NCBI RefSeq assembly: GCF_014333615.1
Contig: NZ_JACSCY010000002.1
Coordinates: 248,001 to 312,000 of the forward strand
Length of the DNA stretch: 64,000 nt
Source of the DNA: Hymenobacter citatus
Lineage (GTDB): Bacteria; Bacteroidota; Bacteroidia; Cytophagales; Hymenobacteraceae
Direction of reading: 5' to 3'
This document shows, piece by piece, positions 8,067 through 16,712 of the stretch (position 1 is its first letter; each line of letters starts with the position of its first letter). The notes beneath the pieces are model-generated. The model searched no databases and was not told where the DNA came from. It saw nothing but the letters and a program-made list of their open reading frames with translations. A program made the position numbers and the translations under genes.

Positions 8067-8690
8067 ATGAAAATAGCTTCTTTATTTCTCGTTTGCGGTT
8101 TGGCTGCCGGTATGGCTGGTTGCTCCGGTTCAGAGTCGGCCGTGGTAGTAGGTAGCGACCAGCGTGGCGACGCCAACCAAGCCACGAATGCGTACAGTAG
8201 TGTGCCTTCCACGGCAAGTTCTGACGCCGTAGACTTCTCAAAGTATAAAACGTATTCCTGGGCCTCGCAAGTACGCGATGAGGGCAATACGGTATACTTT
8301 CTCAACGATTTGGTATTCAAAGCCATGGTGCGCGATGCCGTAGACCACGAAATGGTTTCGCGGGGTTACACCTACTCTCCTAGCGGTGGCGACCTGCTGT
8401 TGAACTTCCGGGTATTCGACCAACCCACTGAAATCAGATCCAACGAGAACCTAGGCAACGGCTACTGGGGCACCAGCGAAACCTACGCTTATAACCCACG
8501 CAATCAGGTGAAACTGGATCGGGGTAGCATTTTGGTGCAGATGATTGACCGCGACAAGAGCGTGGAAGTGTGGCAGGGCTACGCCTCAGGCTTAACCAAC
8601 GGTAATGCCTTCGACAAAGACAAAAACAAAGTATACACGGCTGTCGGGCAGATATTTAATAAGTACGAATATCGCGGCGATAAACTGTAG
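8067..8690 (+). CDS. DUF4136 lipoprotein
   Basis: This is a 207-residue lipoprotein. The signal peptide ends in the lipobox LAAGMAGC (Cys about residue 19), so it is lipid-anchored in the periplasm or outer membrane. The mature part holds DUF4136 signatures: VDFSKYKTYSWA near residue 52-63, then a region of alternating strands with GDLLLNFRVF and VWQGYASG near the end. The role of this family is unknown. It is monocistronic, with a simple hairpin terminator just downstream (8719-8748). Confidence 0.85.
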   Translation: MKIASLFLVCGLAAGMAGCSGSESAVVVGSDQRGDANQATNAYSSVPSTASSDAVDFSKYKTYSWASQVRDEGNTVYFLNDLVFKAMVRDAVDHEMVSRGYTYSPSGGDLLLNFRVFDQPTEIRSNENLGNGYWGTSETYAYNPRNQVKLDRGSILVQMIDRDKSVEVWQGYASGLTNGNAFDKDKNKVYTAVGQIFNKYEYRGDKL

Positions 8691-8718
8691 TGTCTTGCTG
8701 CCAATTAGTTATGCGAAT

Positions 8719-8748
8719 AAAAGGCCAATGCTGATGCGTTGGCCTTTT
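8719..8748 (+). terminator. Terminator after the DUF4136 gene
   Basis: A 10-bp perfect stem (8719-8728 with 8739-8748, 10-base loop) ends in TTTT, 29 bases after the stop codon. Confidence 0.65.
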
Positions 8749-8913
8749 GCGTTGTGCTGCATGTTAGTGATAATGCATAGGTAAAGAGACTTGGACAATA
8801 GAACCGGCACGCGACTCCTGTAAAAGAAATACTACCCGCCTACCCAATGGCACTGCCGTAAAAACCACGCTATATATCGTGCAAGGCGAATCTTTCTACC
8901 GGATATCGGTGTT

Positions 8914-8921
8914 TATCTTTG
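8914..8921 (+). promoter_or_regulatory. -7 box (TATCTTTG) of mutS2
   Basis: An exact TAnnTTTG box lies 35 bases before the proposed TTG start at 8957. Because it is downstream of the longer GTG start at 8879, it argues against that longer start. No clear -33 TTTG is seen. Confidence 0.5.
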
Positions 8922-8956
8922 TACGTTCTATCAAAACCGCAACGCGCGCTTTACTA

Positions 8957-11404
8957 TTGATTTTCCCGAATAACTTCGAACATAAAATAGGCTTCTCGCA
9001 GCTGCGGGAGCTACTGGATTCGCTCTGCTTGAGCCCGCTGGGACGGCAGTTTGTAGCCAAGATGCAGTTTCAGACCAAGCACGACCAACTGCTGAAGCTG
9101 CTCCAACAAACCGATGAGTTTCGGCAGCTGCTGCAATCGGGTGCCGATTTTCCTGGGCAGCACTACCACGATGTGCACCCGCACCTGGTGCGCGCCAACC
9201 TGCCCGGCGCCTACCTCGACGTAACGGCGTTTTTCGCCATTAAAATGTCGTTGCGGACTATCCGCGAGGCATTAGTGTTCTTTGTGCACGCCGAGGAAGG
9301 ACTCTATCCTACGCTGCGCCTGCTGGGGATTGGCGTGCAGGTAGACCGCAACCTGCTGGCTACTTTGGACAAGGTAGTGGACGACGACGGCCACGTGCGC
9401 GACAATGCGTCGCCGCTGCTTTTCCAATTGCGCCAGGAGCTGATTAACCGTCAGGGGATGCTGCGCAAGCAGATTGCCGGGGTGCTGCGCCACGCCCGCG
9501 AGCAGGGTTGGGTGCCTGATGGCGCCGAGCCAACCATCCGGGGCGGCCGCCTGGTGCTGCCGGTGCTGGCTGAGCATAAACGCCGCGTGAAGGGCCTAAT
9601 CCATGATGAATCGGCGACGGGCCAGACGGTGTATATCGAGCCGGAAGCGGTATTTGAGCTGAACAACGACATTAAGGACCTCGACAATGCCTACCAGCGC
9701 GAGCTGATTCGCATCCTGACCTCGCTTACCGACCAGCTTCGTCCGCACATTCCCGATTTGCGCAAGGCCTATCAGTATCTGGGGCTGATTGATTTCATTC
9801 GGGCTAAAGCCCGCCTGGCGCAGCGCCTAGAGGCCACGCTGCCTACCTTGCACCCGCGCCCGCTGATGCAGTGGCGCACGGTGCGCCACCCGCTGCTCTT
9901 CCTCGCATTTCAGGAACAAAGTAAGAAAAAACGCGCTTCGGATGAGCCGCAGGAGGCGCCCCGCGAGGTGGTGCCGCTGGATATCGACCTGACGCCAGAG
10001 CAGCGCATTTTGCTGATTTCGGGGCCGAACGCCGGAGGTAAGTCGGTGGCGATGAAGACGGTAGGATTGGTACAGTACATGCTGCAATGCGGCCTGCTGA
10101 TTCCGGCCGACGGCACCTCCGAGGCGGGCGTGTTCGAGGATGTGTTCCTGGACATCGGCGATGAGCAGAGCCTGGAAAACGACCTGAGTACCTACTCCTC
10201 GCACTTGCTGAACATGAAGCAGTTCCTGCTTTTTGCCGGCAAGCGCAGCCTGATTCTGATTGACGAATTTGGTACCGGTACCGAGCCGGTACTAGGCGGC
10301 GCCATTGCCGAAGCCGTGCTAAATCAGCTGAATCAGGTGCGGGCGTTTGGGGTAGTCACCACGCACTACACCAATCTCAAGAACTTCGCCGAGCGTACCG
10401 CGGGCATCGTGAACGGCGCCATGCGCTACGACCCCGAGCAGCTACAACCGCTCTACCGCCTGGAAATCGGTAAGCCGGGCTCGTCGTTTGCCATCGAAAT
10501 TGCCCGCAAAATTGGGCTGCCTAAGCAGATTGTGGAGCGCGCTACCCAGCTGGTAGGCAAGGATAAAATCCGCTACGACCGCCTGCTCGAAGGTCTTGAA
10601 AAAGAGAAAACCGAGCTGGAGCAACGCACTGCCGAAGCCACCAAGCAGGAGCGCCGCCTAAAGAAGGCCGCGCAGGAGTATCAGGACCTGAAGCGCTACC
10701 TCGAGGAAACCCAACTCGATGTGCTGCGCGACGCCAAGCAAAAAGCCAAAGCGCTGCTGAAGGACACCAATCAGCAGATCGAAGCCACCATCACCGAAAT
10801 CCGCCGCTCGCAGGCCGAGAAGGAGCAGACCAAGGAGGCTCGTCAGAAGCTCGACACGTTTGTGCGTGAGAAGCTGCAAATCGAGCCGCCTAAGCCTCGC
10901 CCTACCCGCGAAATGGCCGATGCGGCTACCCTGAAAGCCGGCGACCGGGTGGCCCTGCTGGGGCAGGAAGGTCACGGCGAAATCATCGGGGTGAAGGGTA
11001 AAAATGCCGAGGTGCTGTTTGGTGGCATGAAAACCTTTGTGAAGGTGAATCAGCTGGAAAAGCTGAGCCGGGCCGAGGTGCGCGAGCGGGAAAAGAAGGC
11101 CGAAAAAGCCGTGTACTCTGGTGCCGGTGCGGGCCTCGACCTCACGGGCCGCATGGCCGACTTCAGTCCTACCCTCGACCTGCGCGGTGAGCGGGCTGAG
11201 GACGCCCTACACAAGGTAATGGCCTTCGTAGACGACGCCGTGATGTTCGGCATTCCCGAAATCAAAGTGCTGCACGGCCGCGGCAACGGCATACTACGCC
11301 AAGTGGTGCGCGACTATTTGCGCTCCGTGCGTAGCATTGCCACCGTAGGCGACGAGCACGCCGACCGCGGCGGCGACGGCGTAACGCTGGCCGTGCTGAA
11401 GTAA
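8957..11404 (+). CDS. mutS2: Endonuclease MutS2 (MutS family with Smr domain)
   Basis: This is an 815-residue ATPase of the MutS2 family, which by family knowledge acts on branched DNA to limit recombination or on collided ribosomes. The N-terminal MutS core and clamp helices are followed by Walker A GPNAGGKS (residues 356-363), Walker B LILIDEFGTGTEP (D436), a long coiled coil (about 510-620), and a C-terminal Smr domain starting LDLRGERAEDAL with the HGRGNG loop. The TTG at 8957 gives MIFPNNFEHKIGF, matching the family N-terminus. The GTG at 8879 would add 26 unlikely residues and lies upstream of the TATCTTTG box. Confidence 0.93.
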   Translation: MIFPNNFEHKIGFSQLRELLDSLCLSPLGRQFVAKMQFQTKHDQLLKLLQQTDEFRQLLQSGADFPGQHYHDVHPHLVRANLPGAYLDVTAFFAIKMSLRTIREALVFFVHAEEGLYPTLRLLGIGVQVDRNLLATLDKVVDDDGHVRDNASPLLFQLRQELINRQGMLRKQIAGVLRHAREQGWVPDGAEPTIRGGRLVLPVLAEHKRRVKGLIHDESATGQTVYIEPEAVFELNNDIKDLDNAYQRELIRILTSLTDQLRPHIPDLRKAYQYLGLIDFIRAKARLAQRLEATLPTLHPRPLMQWRTVRHPLLFLAFQEQSKKKRASDEPQEAPREVVPLDIDLTPEQRILLISGPNAGGKSVAMKTVGLVQYMLQCGLLIPADGTSEAGVFEDVFLDIGDEQSLENDLSTYSSHLLNMKQFLLFAGKRSLILIDEFGTGTEPVLGGAIAEAVLNQLNQVRAFGVVTTHYTNLKNFAERTAGIVNGAMRYDPEQLQPLYRLEIGKPGSSFAIEIARKIGLPKQIVERATQLVGKDKIRYDRLLEGLEKEKTELEQRTAEATKQERRLKKAAQEYQDLKRYLEETQLDVLRDAKQKAKALLKDTNQQIEATITEIRRSQAEKEQTKEARQKLDTFVREKLQIEPPKPRPTREMADAATLKAGDRVALLGQEGHGEIIGVKGKNAEVLFGGMKTFVKVNQLEKLSRAEVREREKKAEKAVYSGAGAGLDLTGRMADFSPTLDLRGERAEDALHKVMAFVDDAVMFGIPEIKVLHGRGNGILRQVVRDYLRSVRSIATVGDEHADRGGDGVTLAVLK

Positions 11405-11427
11405 ACGGGTAGGAAAATATGTAAGAA

Positions 11428-11540
11428 CGTCATGCTGAGCGCAGCGTAGCGGAGTCGAAGCATCTCGCGTGCTCCCGGTAATTTCCTGACGTTTGAGATT
11501 AGTGTAGCACGCGAGATGTTTCGGCAAGCTCAGCATGACG
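11428..11540. repeat. Intergenic inverted repeat, GTCATGCTGAGC type (copy 1)
   Basis: CGTCATGCTGAGC at the left and its complement GCTCAGCATGACG at the right bound a 113-base element. The inner arms GAAGCATCTCGCGTGCT and AGCACGCGAGATG pair as well. It lies just after mutS2. Relatives are at 39488, 47416, 56842 and 63761. Confidence 0.9.
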
Positions 11541-11546
11541 GACTAT

Positions 11547-11597
11547 CTCATGCAAAAAGCCCCACGCTTCCTGTAAGCGTGGGGCCTTTTGCATGAG
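11547..11597. terminator. Bidirectional terminator between mutS2 and mscS-type gene
   Basis: A long stem pairs CTCATGCAAAA...GCCCCACGCTT with AAGCGTGGGGC...TTTTGCATGAG around a 5-base loop. There are A/T runs on both sides, so it can end transcripts from either convergent gene. Confidence 0.8.
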
Positions 11598-11611
11598 ATA
11601 ATTCCCAATAC

Positions 11612-12595
11612 TTACGCGGGCTTTTCTTCCGCAACAGACTTCTCGGCAGCCGATTTTGCTAGGATTTCCTGCTCCACCACGCGGGCGGGCCGGGGCACGT
11701 CGCCTTTGCCGGCAGGCCAGCCTTCGCGCTGGGCACTCCGGTCGCCGTCGGTTTCTTCAGTCTGGTCGTGCAGCAGAATTTGCTGGGTAGGGAAGGGTAG
11801 GTCGATGCCATTGAGCACCAGCTTGTTTTTAATGGCCTCGAGCACGCCGTCCATCGATTCCATATAGTCGGAGCGGCGGGGTGGGTTGATCCACCAGCGG
11901 GCGCGCAGGTTCACGGTGCTATCAGCCAAATCCACTACTAATGCTTCGGGGGCTGGATCTTGTAGCACTCCTTCCACCTCGCGCATGGCCTCCAACATCA
12001 GTTGGCGTGCTTTAGCAATATCATCGCCGTAGCCAATGCCCACATCATACTGCAAGCGGCGCTTTTCGTAGGCCGTATTCACGGTTACGGAGTTGATAAA
12101 TAGCTCGGCGTTGGGAATTACTACCCGGCGGCCATCGTAGGTTTTGATGGTGGTAGCGCGGGTCTGGATGGTTTCGACGGTACCCTCAAAGTCCTTGTAC
12201 TTGATTTGGTCGTCGATGCGAAACGGCTCGGTGAGCAGGAGCAGGATACCCGCCAGAAAATTCTGGAAAATGTCTTTGAACGCAAAGCCAATGGCTACGC
12301 CGCCTACCCCCAGCGCACTGATGAGCGTGGTAGGGGTGAAGCTGGGAATCATGACGGTGAACGTGACCAGGATGCCCACAATCAGCATAAACACGTAGGC
12401 CAGCCGGCTCAGCAAGAGCGTCAGGCTTTGGCTATGCTGGCGGCTGGCCGTCACTTTCTGTACCAACGACCGGACGCCGCTGGCAATAAACAGGAAGACA
12501 ATAAAGACAACAACACCCAAAATCAGATTGGGGAGCAGGGCCATAAAATCCCTGCCCATGGCGTTTATTTTCTGCCAGGCAATAGAAAAATTCAT
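11612..12595 (-). CDS. Small-conductance mechanosensitive channel (MscS family)
   Basis: This inner-membrane channel opens on membrane tension to release solutes in hypo-osmotic shock. It has 327 residues. Three hydrophobic segments lie at about residues 20-40, 57-80 and 88-110. The pore-lining helix contains the Gly/Ala pattern TLISALGVGGVAIGFAFKD followed by NFLAGILLLL. The cytoplasmic beta domain shows GTVETIQTRATTIKTYDGR and VVIPNAELF, all typical of MscS. An extended, charged C-terminal tail of about 50 residues is unusual but not rare. The ATG at 12595 is preferred over one at 12661, since the extra 22 residues are not family-like. Confidence 0.92.
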   Translation of the reverse strand: MNFSIAWQKINAMGRDFMALLPNLILGVVVFIVFLFIASGVRSLVQKVTASRQHSQSLTLLLSRLAYVFMLIVGILVTFTVMIPSFTPTTLISALGVGGVAIGFAFKDIFQNFLAGILLLLTEPFRIDDQIKYKDFEGTVETIQTRATTIKTYDGRRVVIPNAELFINSVTVNTAYEKRRLQYDVGIGYGDDIAKARQLMLEAMREVEGVLQDPAPEALVVDLADSTVNLRARWWINPPRRSDYMESMDGVLEAIKNKLVLNGIDLPFPTQQILLHDQTEETDGDRSAQREGWPAGKGDVPRPARVVEQEILAKSAAEKSVAEEKPA

Positions 12596-12699
12596 AGAAA
12601 TACGTGCTGGTAACCTGCCAGCAGCATAGCGGGCAGTGAGTAGGAGCTTGACAGTAGACACGTAAGTTGCCGCTCCAGGGTTACCAGCAAGGACTCCTG

Positions 12700-13731
12700 C
12701 TACATAATATTTACCTCGGGGTGCAGCTCCACGCCAAACTTGGCCCGCACCGACGCGATAATCTCATACGCCAGCGCTTGGATATCGGCGCCCCGCGCGC
12801 CGCCGTGGTTCACCAACACCAGCGCCTGCCGGTCGTGCACGCCGTAGTCGCCGCGGCGGTGGCCCTTCCAGCCGCTGTGCTCGATAAGCCAAGCGGCGGG
12901 CACCTTCACGCCGCCGGGCACGGGGTAGCCGGGCAAGTCGGGGTAGGCGGCTTTCAGCTCGTCGTATTTATGCTGGGAGAGCTCGGGGTTTTTAAAAAAC
13001 GAGCCGGCGTTGCCGATTTCGGCGGGGTCGGGGAGCTTGCTGCGCCGGATGCTGATAACGGCCTCACTCACCTGCCGCGGAGTAGGCTCTGCGTCGATGC
13101 CCATGTCCTGCAAGGTGGTAGCAATGGCACCGTAGCTGACGTTGGGCCGGGCTTCGCGCAGCAACCGAAATACCACGCTGGTCACGATAAACTGGTTTTT
13201 CAGTGGGCCTTTAAACACGCTTTCGCGGTAGCCGAAACCGCAGGCAGCCCGGTCGAACGTGCGTACCGCGCCGGTACCGATTTCCATCGCTTCCAGGTAC
13301 TCAAACGTATCTTGCAACTCGGCCCCATAGGCCCCAATGTTTTGCAGCGGCGCCGCGCCCACCGTACCCGGAATCAGCGACAGGTTCTCAATCCCGCTCA
13401 GGTCCTGATCCAGCGCAAACTGCACCAGCCCGTGCCACGACTCGCCCGCCCCGGCCCGCACCAGCGCCGTGCCGCTGGCCGTGTCTTCCTCCGTAATCTC
13501 CAGCCCACGAATCTCGTTTTTGAGCACTATGCCATCGAAATCCTTGGTAAATAGCAAGTTGCTGCCACCACCGAGTACCAGCTTCTCGGCTTGCTGTACT
13601 TCGGGCAGTTGCAGCAGCAGCCGCAACTCTTCGGCGCTGGCAAAACGGGCAAACAGCCGGGCATGGGCATCAATGCCGAAGGTGTTGTAGGGGCGGAGAG
13701 AAATGTTGGCTTCGAGGGTAGGAGTACGCAT
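12700..13731 (-). CDS. murB: UDP-N-acetylenolpyruvoylglucosamine reductase
   Basis: This FAD enzyme reduces UDP-GlcNAc-enolpyruvate to UDP-MurNAc, the second committed step of peptidoglycan synthesis in the cytoplasm. It has 343 residues and the type I architecture. The N-terminus LRPYNTFGIDAHA is followed by the FAD-binding LVLGGGSNLLFT (about residues 47-58), the IPGTVGAAPLQNIGAYG motif, YRESVFKG, and the catalytic serine/glutamate segment NAGSFFKNP. The ATG at 13731 gives the usual start; the longer frame to 13827 would overlap the upstream transporter. A TATCTTTG box lies at 13736-13743, very close to the start, implying a very short leader. Confidence 0.95.
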   Translation of the reverse strand: MRTPTLEANISLRPYNTFGIDAHARLFARFASAEELRLLLQLPEVQQAEKLVLGGGSNLLFTKDFDGIVLKNEIRGLEITEEDTASGTALVRAGAGESWHGLVQFALDQDLSGIENLSLIPGTVGAAPLQNIGAYGAELQDTFEYLEAMEIGTGAVRTFDRAACGFGYRESVFKGPLKNQFIVTSVVFRLLREARPNVSYGAIATTLQDMGIDAEPTPRQVSEAVISIRRSKLPDPAEIGNAGSFFKNPELSQHKYDELKAAYPDLPGYPVPGGVKVPAAWLIEHSGWKGHRRGDYGVHDRQALVLVNHGGARGADIQALAYEIIASVRAKFGVELHPEVNIM

Positions 13732-13735
13732 GGCG

Positions 13736-13743
13736 CAAAGATA
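13736..13743 (-). promoter_or_regulatory. -7 box (TATCTTTG) of murB
   Basis: On the minus strand this exact TAnnTTTG box ends 4 bases before the murB ATG, so the transcript would be nearly leaderless. No matching TTTG is seen 19-20 bases upstream. Confidence 0.4.
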
Positions 13744-13775
13744 CGCCCTAACGCTAACAGGCGCTTTATCCAGCG

Positions 13776-15173
13776 TTAGCGCACCCGGTAGCCACTCGCT
13801 GCATAAAACAGCAGGTAGGCGTAGCATAGCGCGGGTATGATGAAGGCGATGCGTAGCCCACCGCCGTTGGTGGCGATGAAACCCATAAGGGGCGGAATGA
13901 TAGCGCCACCCACAATGGCCATAATCAGGTAGGAAGAGCCTTGTTTAGTGAAGGCCCCCAATCCTTTGATAGCCAGCGGAAAAACGACCGGCCATATAAT
14001 TGAGTTCATCAGGCCGCAGAGCACAATCAGCCACAGTGCCGTTTCGCCGGCTGTAAGCACTGATGTGAGCACCAGTCCTACCCCCATGGTGCACACGCCT
14101 ATCAGCAGAAAACGGTCGTTGAAGCGGCGCAGCAACGGAATGCCCACAATGCGTCCTATCATCGACCCAAACCAATAGGAGGCCACTAGCACGGCCCCCA
14201 CCGCTTTGGTGAAGCCAGCGGTGGTGTCAATCGGATCGGGCGCCTGGCCAAATAGAGCCGCTGCCCAACCCGTAGCCGCGCTCAGGCCGCGCACCAGTTG
14301 CTGCGTGAAGTCGCTCAGCTGTGTAATGCCCTGCGATTCGCCGTAGCGAATCAGGAAGGAGCCCAGGCCTACCTCCACACCCACATATAGGAAGATAGCC
14401 CCGATGCCCAGCACCAAGTGGCGAAAATCCAGTGCCGAGCGGCGGCCAGCTATGGGTGCCGCCACGGCCTCGGTTTCATCCACTGGAATGCTGTCGATTT
14501 CGGGCAGCTTTAGCAGGAAAAATAAGCCCGCCAGCACTGCCAGGAAAATAGCCAAACCCAGGTAGGGCGTCTTCACCAGCGCCGATTCTTCGGCCAGGCG
14601 CTGGGCAGTAGGTAGGGCCGCCAGCCGCGCCTTCAGCACCGCAGAGCCACCAAATAGCAACAGCCCGCCCACCAGCGGCGACAAGGTGCCACCCAGGTTG
14701 TTGGCCACACCCACAATGCTCACGCGGCTGGCTGCCTGCCGCGCCGGACCCAGCACTGCTACATAGGGGTTGGCGGCTACTTGCAGCAGCGTAACGCCCG
14801 CGCCCAGCGCTGCTAAGCCCGCCAGAAATAACCCAAACGCCCGCGAGTTGGCCGCCGGAATAAACAGCAGCGCTCCGCACGCCATAATCAGCAGCCCCAA
14901 CACAATGCCGCGCTTATAGCCTACCTTCTCCAAGATGCGCCCCGCCGGCAGCGACATCAGAAAATACGCCCCAAAAAACGCCGATTGCACCGCCGTTGAC
15001 TCAAAGTCGGTGAGCTGGCACACGTCTTTGAGGTAGGGCATCAGCACGTCGTTGAAATTCGTGACGGCCCCAAACAGGAAGAACAAGGCCGTCATGGCAG
15101 CCATGGGCACAAAGTAGCTGCCCGTAGTAGCCGTAGCGGCGGTAGGCGAGGAGGTAGTAATAGGAGCAGCCAT
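13776..15173 (-). CDS. Sugar MFS transporter (FucP/GluP type)
   Basis: This is a 465-residue inner-membrane permease with about twelve hydrophobic segments. The start FVPMAAMTALFFLFGAVTNFNDVLMPYLK is characteristic of the fucose/glucose-galactose:H+ symporter family, as are SAFFGAYFLMSLPAG, GYKRGIVLGL and the VAANPYVAVLGP motif in the fourth/fifth helices. It probably imports a hexose or deoxyhexose. The particular sugar cannot be told from sequence. It lies upstream of murB with 44 bases between, and an IS element sits about 85 bases upstream of its start. Confidence 0.9.
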   Translation of the reverse strand: MAAPITTSSPTAATATTGSYFVPMAAMTALFFLFGAVTNFNDVLMPYLKDVCQLTDFESTAVQSAFFGAYFLMSLPAGRILEKVGYKRGIVLGLLIMACGALLFIPAANSRAFGLFLAGLAALGAGVTLLQVAANPYVAVLGPARQAASRVSIVGVANNLGGTLSPLVGGLLLFGGSAVLKARLAALPTAQRLAEESALVKTPYLGLAIFLAVLAGLFFLLKLPEIDSIPVDETEAVAAPIAGRRSALDFRHLVLGIGAIFLYVGVEVGLGSFLIRYGESQGITQLSDFTQQLVRGLSAATGWAAALFGQAPDPIDTTAGFTKAVGAVLVASYWFGSMIGRIVGIPLLRRFNDRFLLIGVCTMGVGLVLTSVLTAGETALWLIVLCGLMNSIIWPVVFPLAIKGLGAFTKQGSSYLIMAIVGGAIIPPLMGFIATNGGGLRIAFIIPALCYAYLLFYAASGYRVR

Positions 15174-15257
15174 GCAGGCAAGAATAAGCGACGAAACAAC
15201 AGGACGGCCCTTGCGGGCCGGGAGTAATGTTACGGAATTTGGGAGTAACTACTTTAA

Positions 15258-16118
15258 GAGCATGTTGGGGAATTGGCTAAAGTGATAAATAAAAACGAGT
15301 CAGTAAGTTGCGCAGGGAGTTCCTAGGCTCCGCTTCGCTTTATGGTTGACGGCTATCAACCTCTTACTGACTCGCAGTGGCAAGTTATTGGTTCGCTGCT
15401 ACTCGTGCAACGCCGACGTCGTCTGTGTTTGCGTCAGGTCTTCAATGCGGTGCTGTACGTGTGTCGCACCGGCTGCCAATGGCGGGCTTTACCACCCACA
15501 TTCCCGGCCTGGACAGCCGTGTACTACTACTTCTATCAGTGGCAACGCACCGGCCGTTGGCAACGACTCAACCATGTGTTGAACGTGTTAGACCGGCTGC
15601 GCGAAGGACGGCAGGCCTTGCCCTCGCTGGCCTGCGTAGATAGCCAAAGTGTGCGCCTGGCTCCACGTATCTTCGAACACCGGGGCCTGGATGGGGCAAG
15701 TGCGTGAACGGGCGTAAACGCCAGATTCTGACCGACTCGGCGGGCCGTATCTGGGCAGCGCACGTGCACGCGGCGCACCAGCACGACTCGGGCTGCGGCC
15801 CGGCCCTGCTGCCCCACCGCAGTTGGTGGATGGCGCGCCTAACCACGGTGCTCACCGATCAAGCCTACCGCGGCCGCTTCGCCCAGCACGTGGCCGGCTT
15901 GGGCTTATGCCAGGAACTGGCCAGTCGCCCACCCTCCGCTACGGGCTTTGTGCCCATCGCCAAACGCTGGGTCGTCGAGCGTACCTTTGCCTGGCTCACC
16001 AGCTTCCGCCGCCTAGCCCTGGACTACGAATTCACCCCAGCCAGTCATAGTACGTGGCTACTCGTCGCTAACTTGACCATCTGTCTAAACCGCCTAACGC
16101 AAATTCCCCAACACGCTC
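15258..16118 (+). mobile_element. IS5-family insertion sequence (about 861 bp)
   Basis: The ends form an 18-of-20 inverted repeat (GAGCATGTTGGGGAATTGGC at the left; GAGCGTGTTGGGGAATTTGC reading inward from the right). TAA flanks both ends (15255-15257 and 16119-16121), a probable 3-bp target duplication. Inside are two overlapping frames encoding an IS5-type DDE transposase. It lies between the sugar transporter and the DUF1810 gene and does not obviously break either one. Confidence 0.88.
15342..15707 (+). CDS. IS5-family transposase, first frame (N-terminal part)
   Basis: The 121 residues carry the IS5-type N-terminal helix-turn-helix region (YQPLTDSQWQVIGSLL, then CRTGCQWRALPPTFPAWTAVYYYFYQW). 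The first catalytic Asp is in SLACVDSQSV (about residue 97). The frame ends in GLDGASA-stop. In the -1 frame the sequence continues as GKCVNGRKRQILTDS, the expected continuation of the family, so the full transposase needs a -1 shift around the GGGG run at 15693-15696. This may be programmed frameshifting, as in related IS5 subgroups, or a mutation. Confidence 0.85.
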   Translation: MVDGYQPLTDSQWQVIGSLLLVQRRRRLCLRQVFNAVLYVCRTGCQWRALPPTFPAWTAVYYYFYQWQRTGRWQRLNHVLNVLDRLREGRQALPSLACVDSQSVRLAPRIFEHRGLDGASA

Positions 16119-16204
16119 TAATACATCGCTACAACGTGTTGCATGTTGCCCTGCCTGGCTACTCTGCGGCTATGTGGCGCAGTTGCTTTTATCTATGGAA
16201 GTAG
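15704..16204 (+). CDS. IS5-family transposase, second frame (C-terminal part)
   Basis: This frame holds the second catalytic Asp (TVLTDQAYRG, about residue 52) and the catalytic Glu (KRWVVERTFAWLTSFRRL, about residue 92) of the DDE triad. It overlaps the first frame at a GTGA. The residues up to about 138 are inside the element. The last 28 or so come from beyond the right inverted repeat (16118), because the frame has no stop before the IS end. It would run 12 bases into the end of the convergent DUF1810 gene. In other insertion sites the C-terminus would differ. Confidence 0.82.
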   Translation: MNGRKRQILTDSAGRIWAAHVHAAHQHDSGCGPALLPHRSWWMARLTTVLTDQAYRGRFAQHVAGLGLCQELASRPPSATGFVPIAKRWVVERTFAWLTSFRRLALDYEFTPASHSTWLLVANLTICLNRLTQIPQHALIHRYNVLHVALPGYSAAMWRSCFYLWK

Positions 16205-16606
16205 TTGCAGCGTTTTGTTGTCCTTGGCGCCGTTGAAAAACTTGTCCAGCACGGATTGAAAAACCGGGTCAGCTTTGGGTAGGGAAGCAAATAACGTCAT
16301 AGAGGATTTCAGTTTCAGATCATCAGGGCTACCAAAGATACTAGTAGCGTTGCTGGAGCTGAGCTTCAGTAATGCACTGCTGATTTCCAGTAATCTGCTT
16401 CCCAAAACAGGATGCGTGAGATACGCTTCGGCTTCTGCCGCGTCTTGTATAGCGTAGAATTTCGACGTTTCGCTAAAACCTAAGCCTTGTATCTGTGGAA
16501 AAATATACCACATCCAATGGCTACGCTTGCGGCCGTTTTTTATTTCGGATAAGGCAGTTTGATAATCGGACTGTTGGGCATCGAGGAAACGGGAGAGGTT
16601 GGGCAT
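16193..16606 (-). CDS. DUF1810 domain protein
   Basis: This 137-residue soluble protein starts MPNLSRFLDAQQSDYQTALSEI and carries the family core KRSHWMWYIFPQIQGLGFSETSKFYAI (about residues 27-53). Its C-terminal half includes DDLKLKSSMTLF and a helix ending in the phenylalanine-rich FQSVLDKFFNGA. The family function is not known. It is a complete gene by length, although it lies between an IS element and a decayed low-GC gene, so it may belong to an accessory segment. Confidence 0.88.
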   Translation of the reverse strand: MPNLSRFLDAQQSDYQTALSEIKNGRKRSHWMWYIFPQIQGLGFSETSKFYAIQDAAEAEAYLTHPVLGSRLLEISSALLKLSSSNATSIFGSPDDLKLKSSMTLFASLPKADPVFQSVLDKFFNGAKDNKTLQLLP

Positions 16607-16712
16607 AATAAGGTTGATATTACAGAAAGCGAAAGATGCAATGTTAATAATATTTAATTTCTCTCTTTCTTAGATAAATAGGCTTATTATCAACTATTTT
16701 TAACTGCTCAAT

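Noticed and set aside
12667..13554. 295-residue frame opposite murB
   Set aside because: Antisense shadow of murB; murB has all family motifs.
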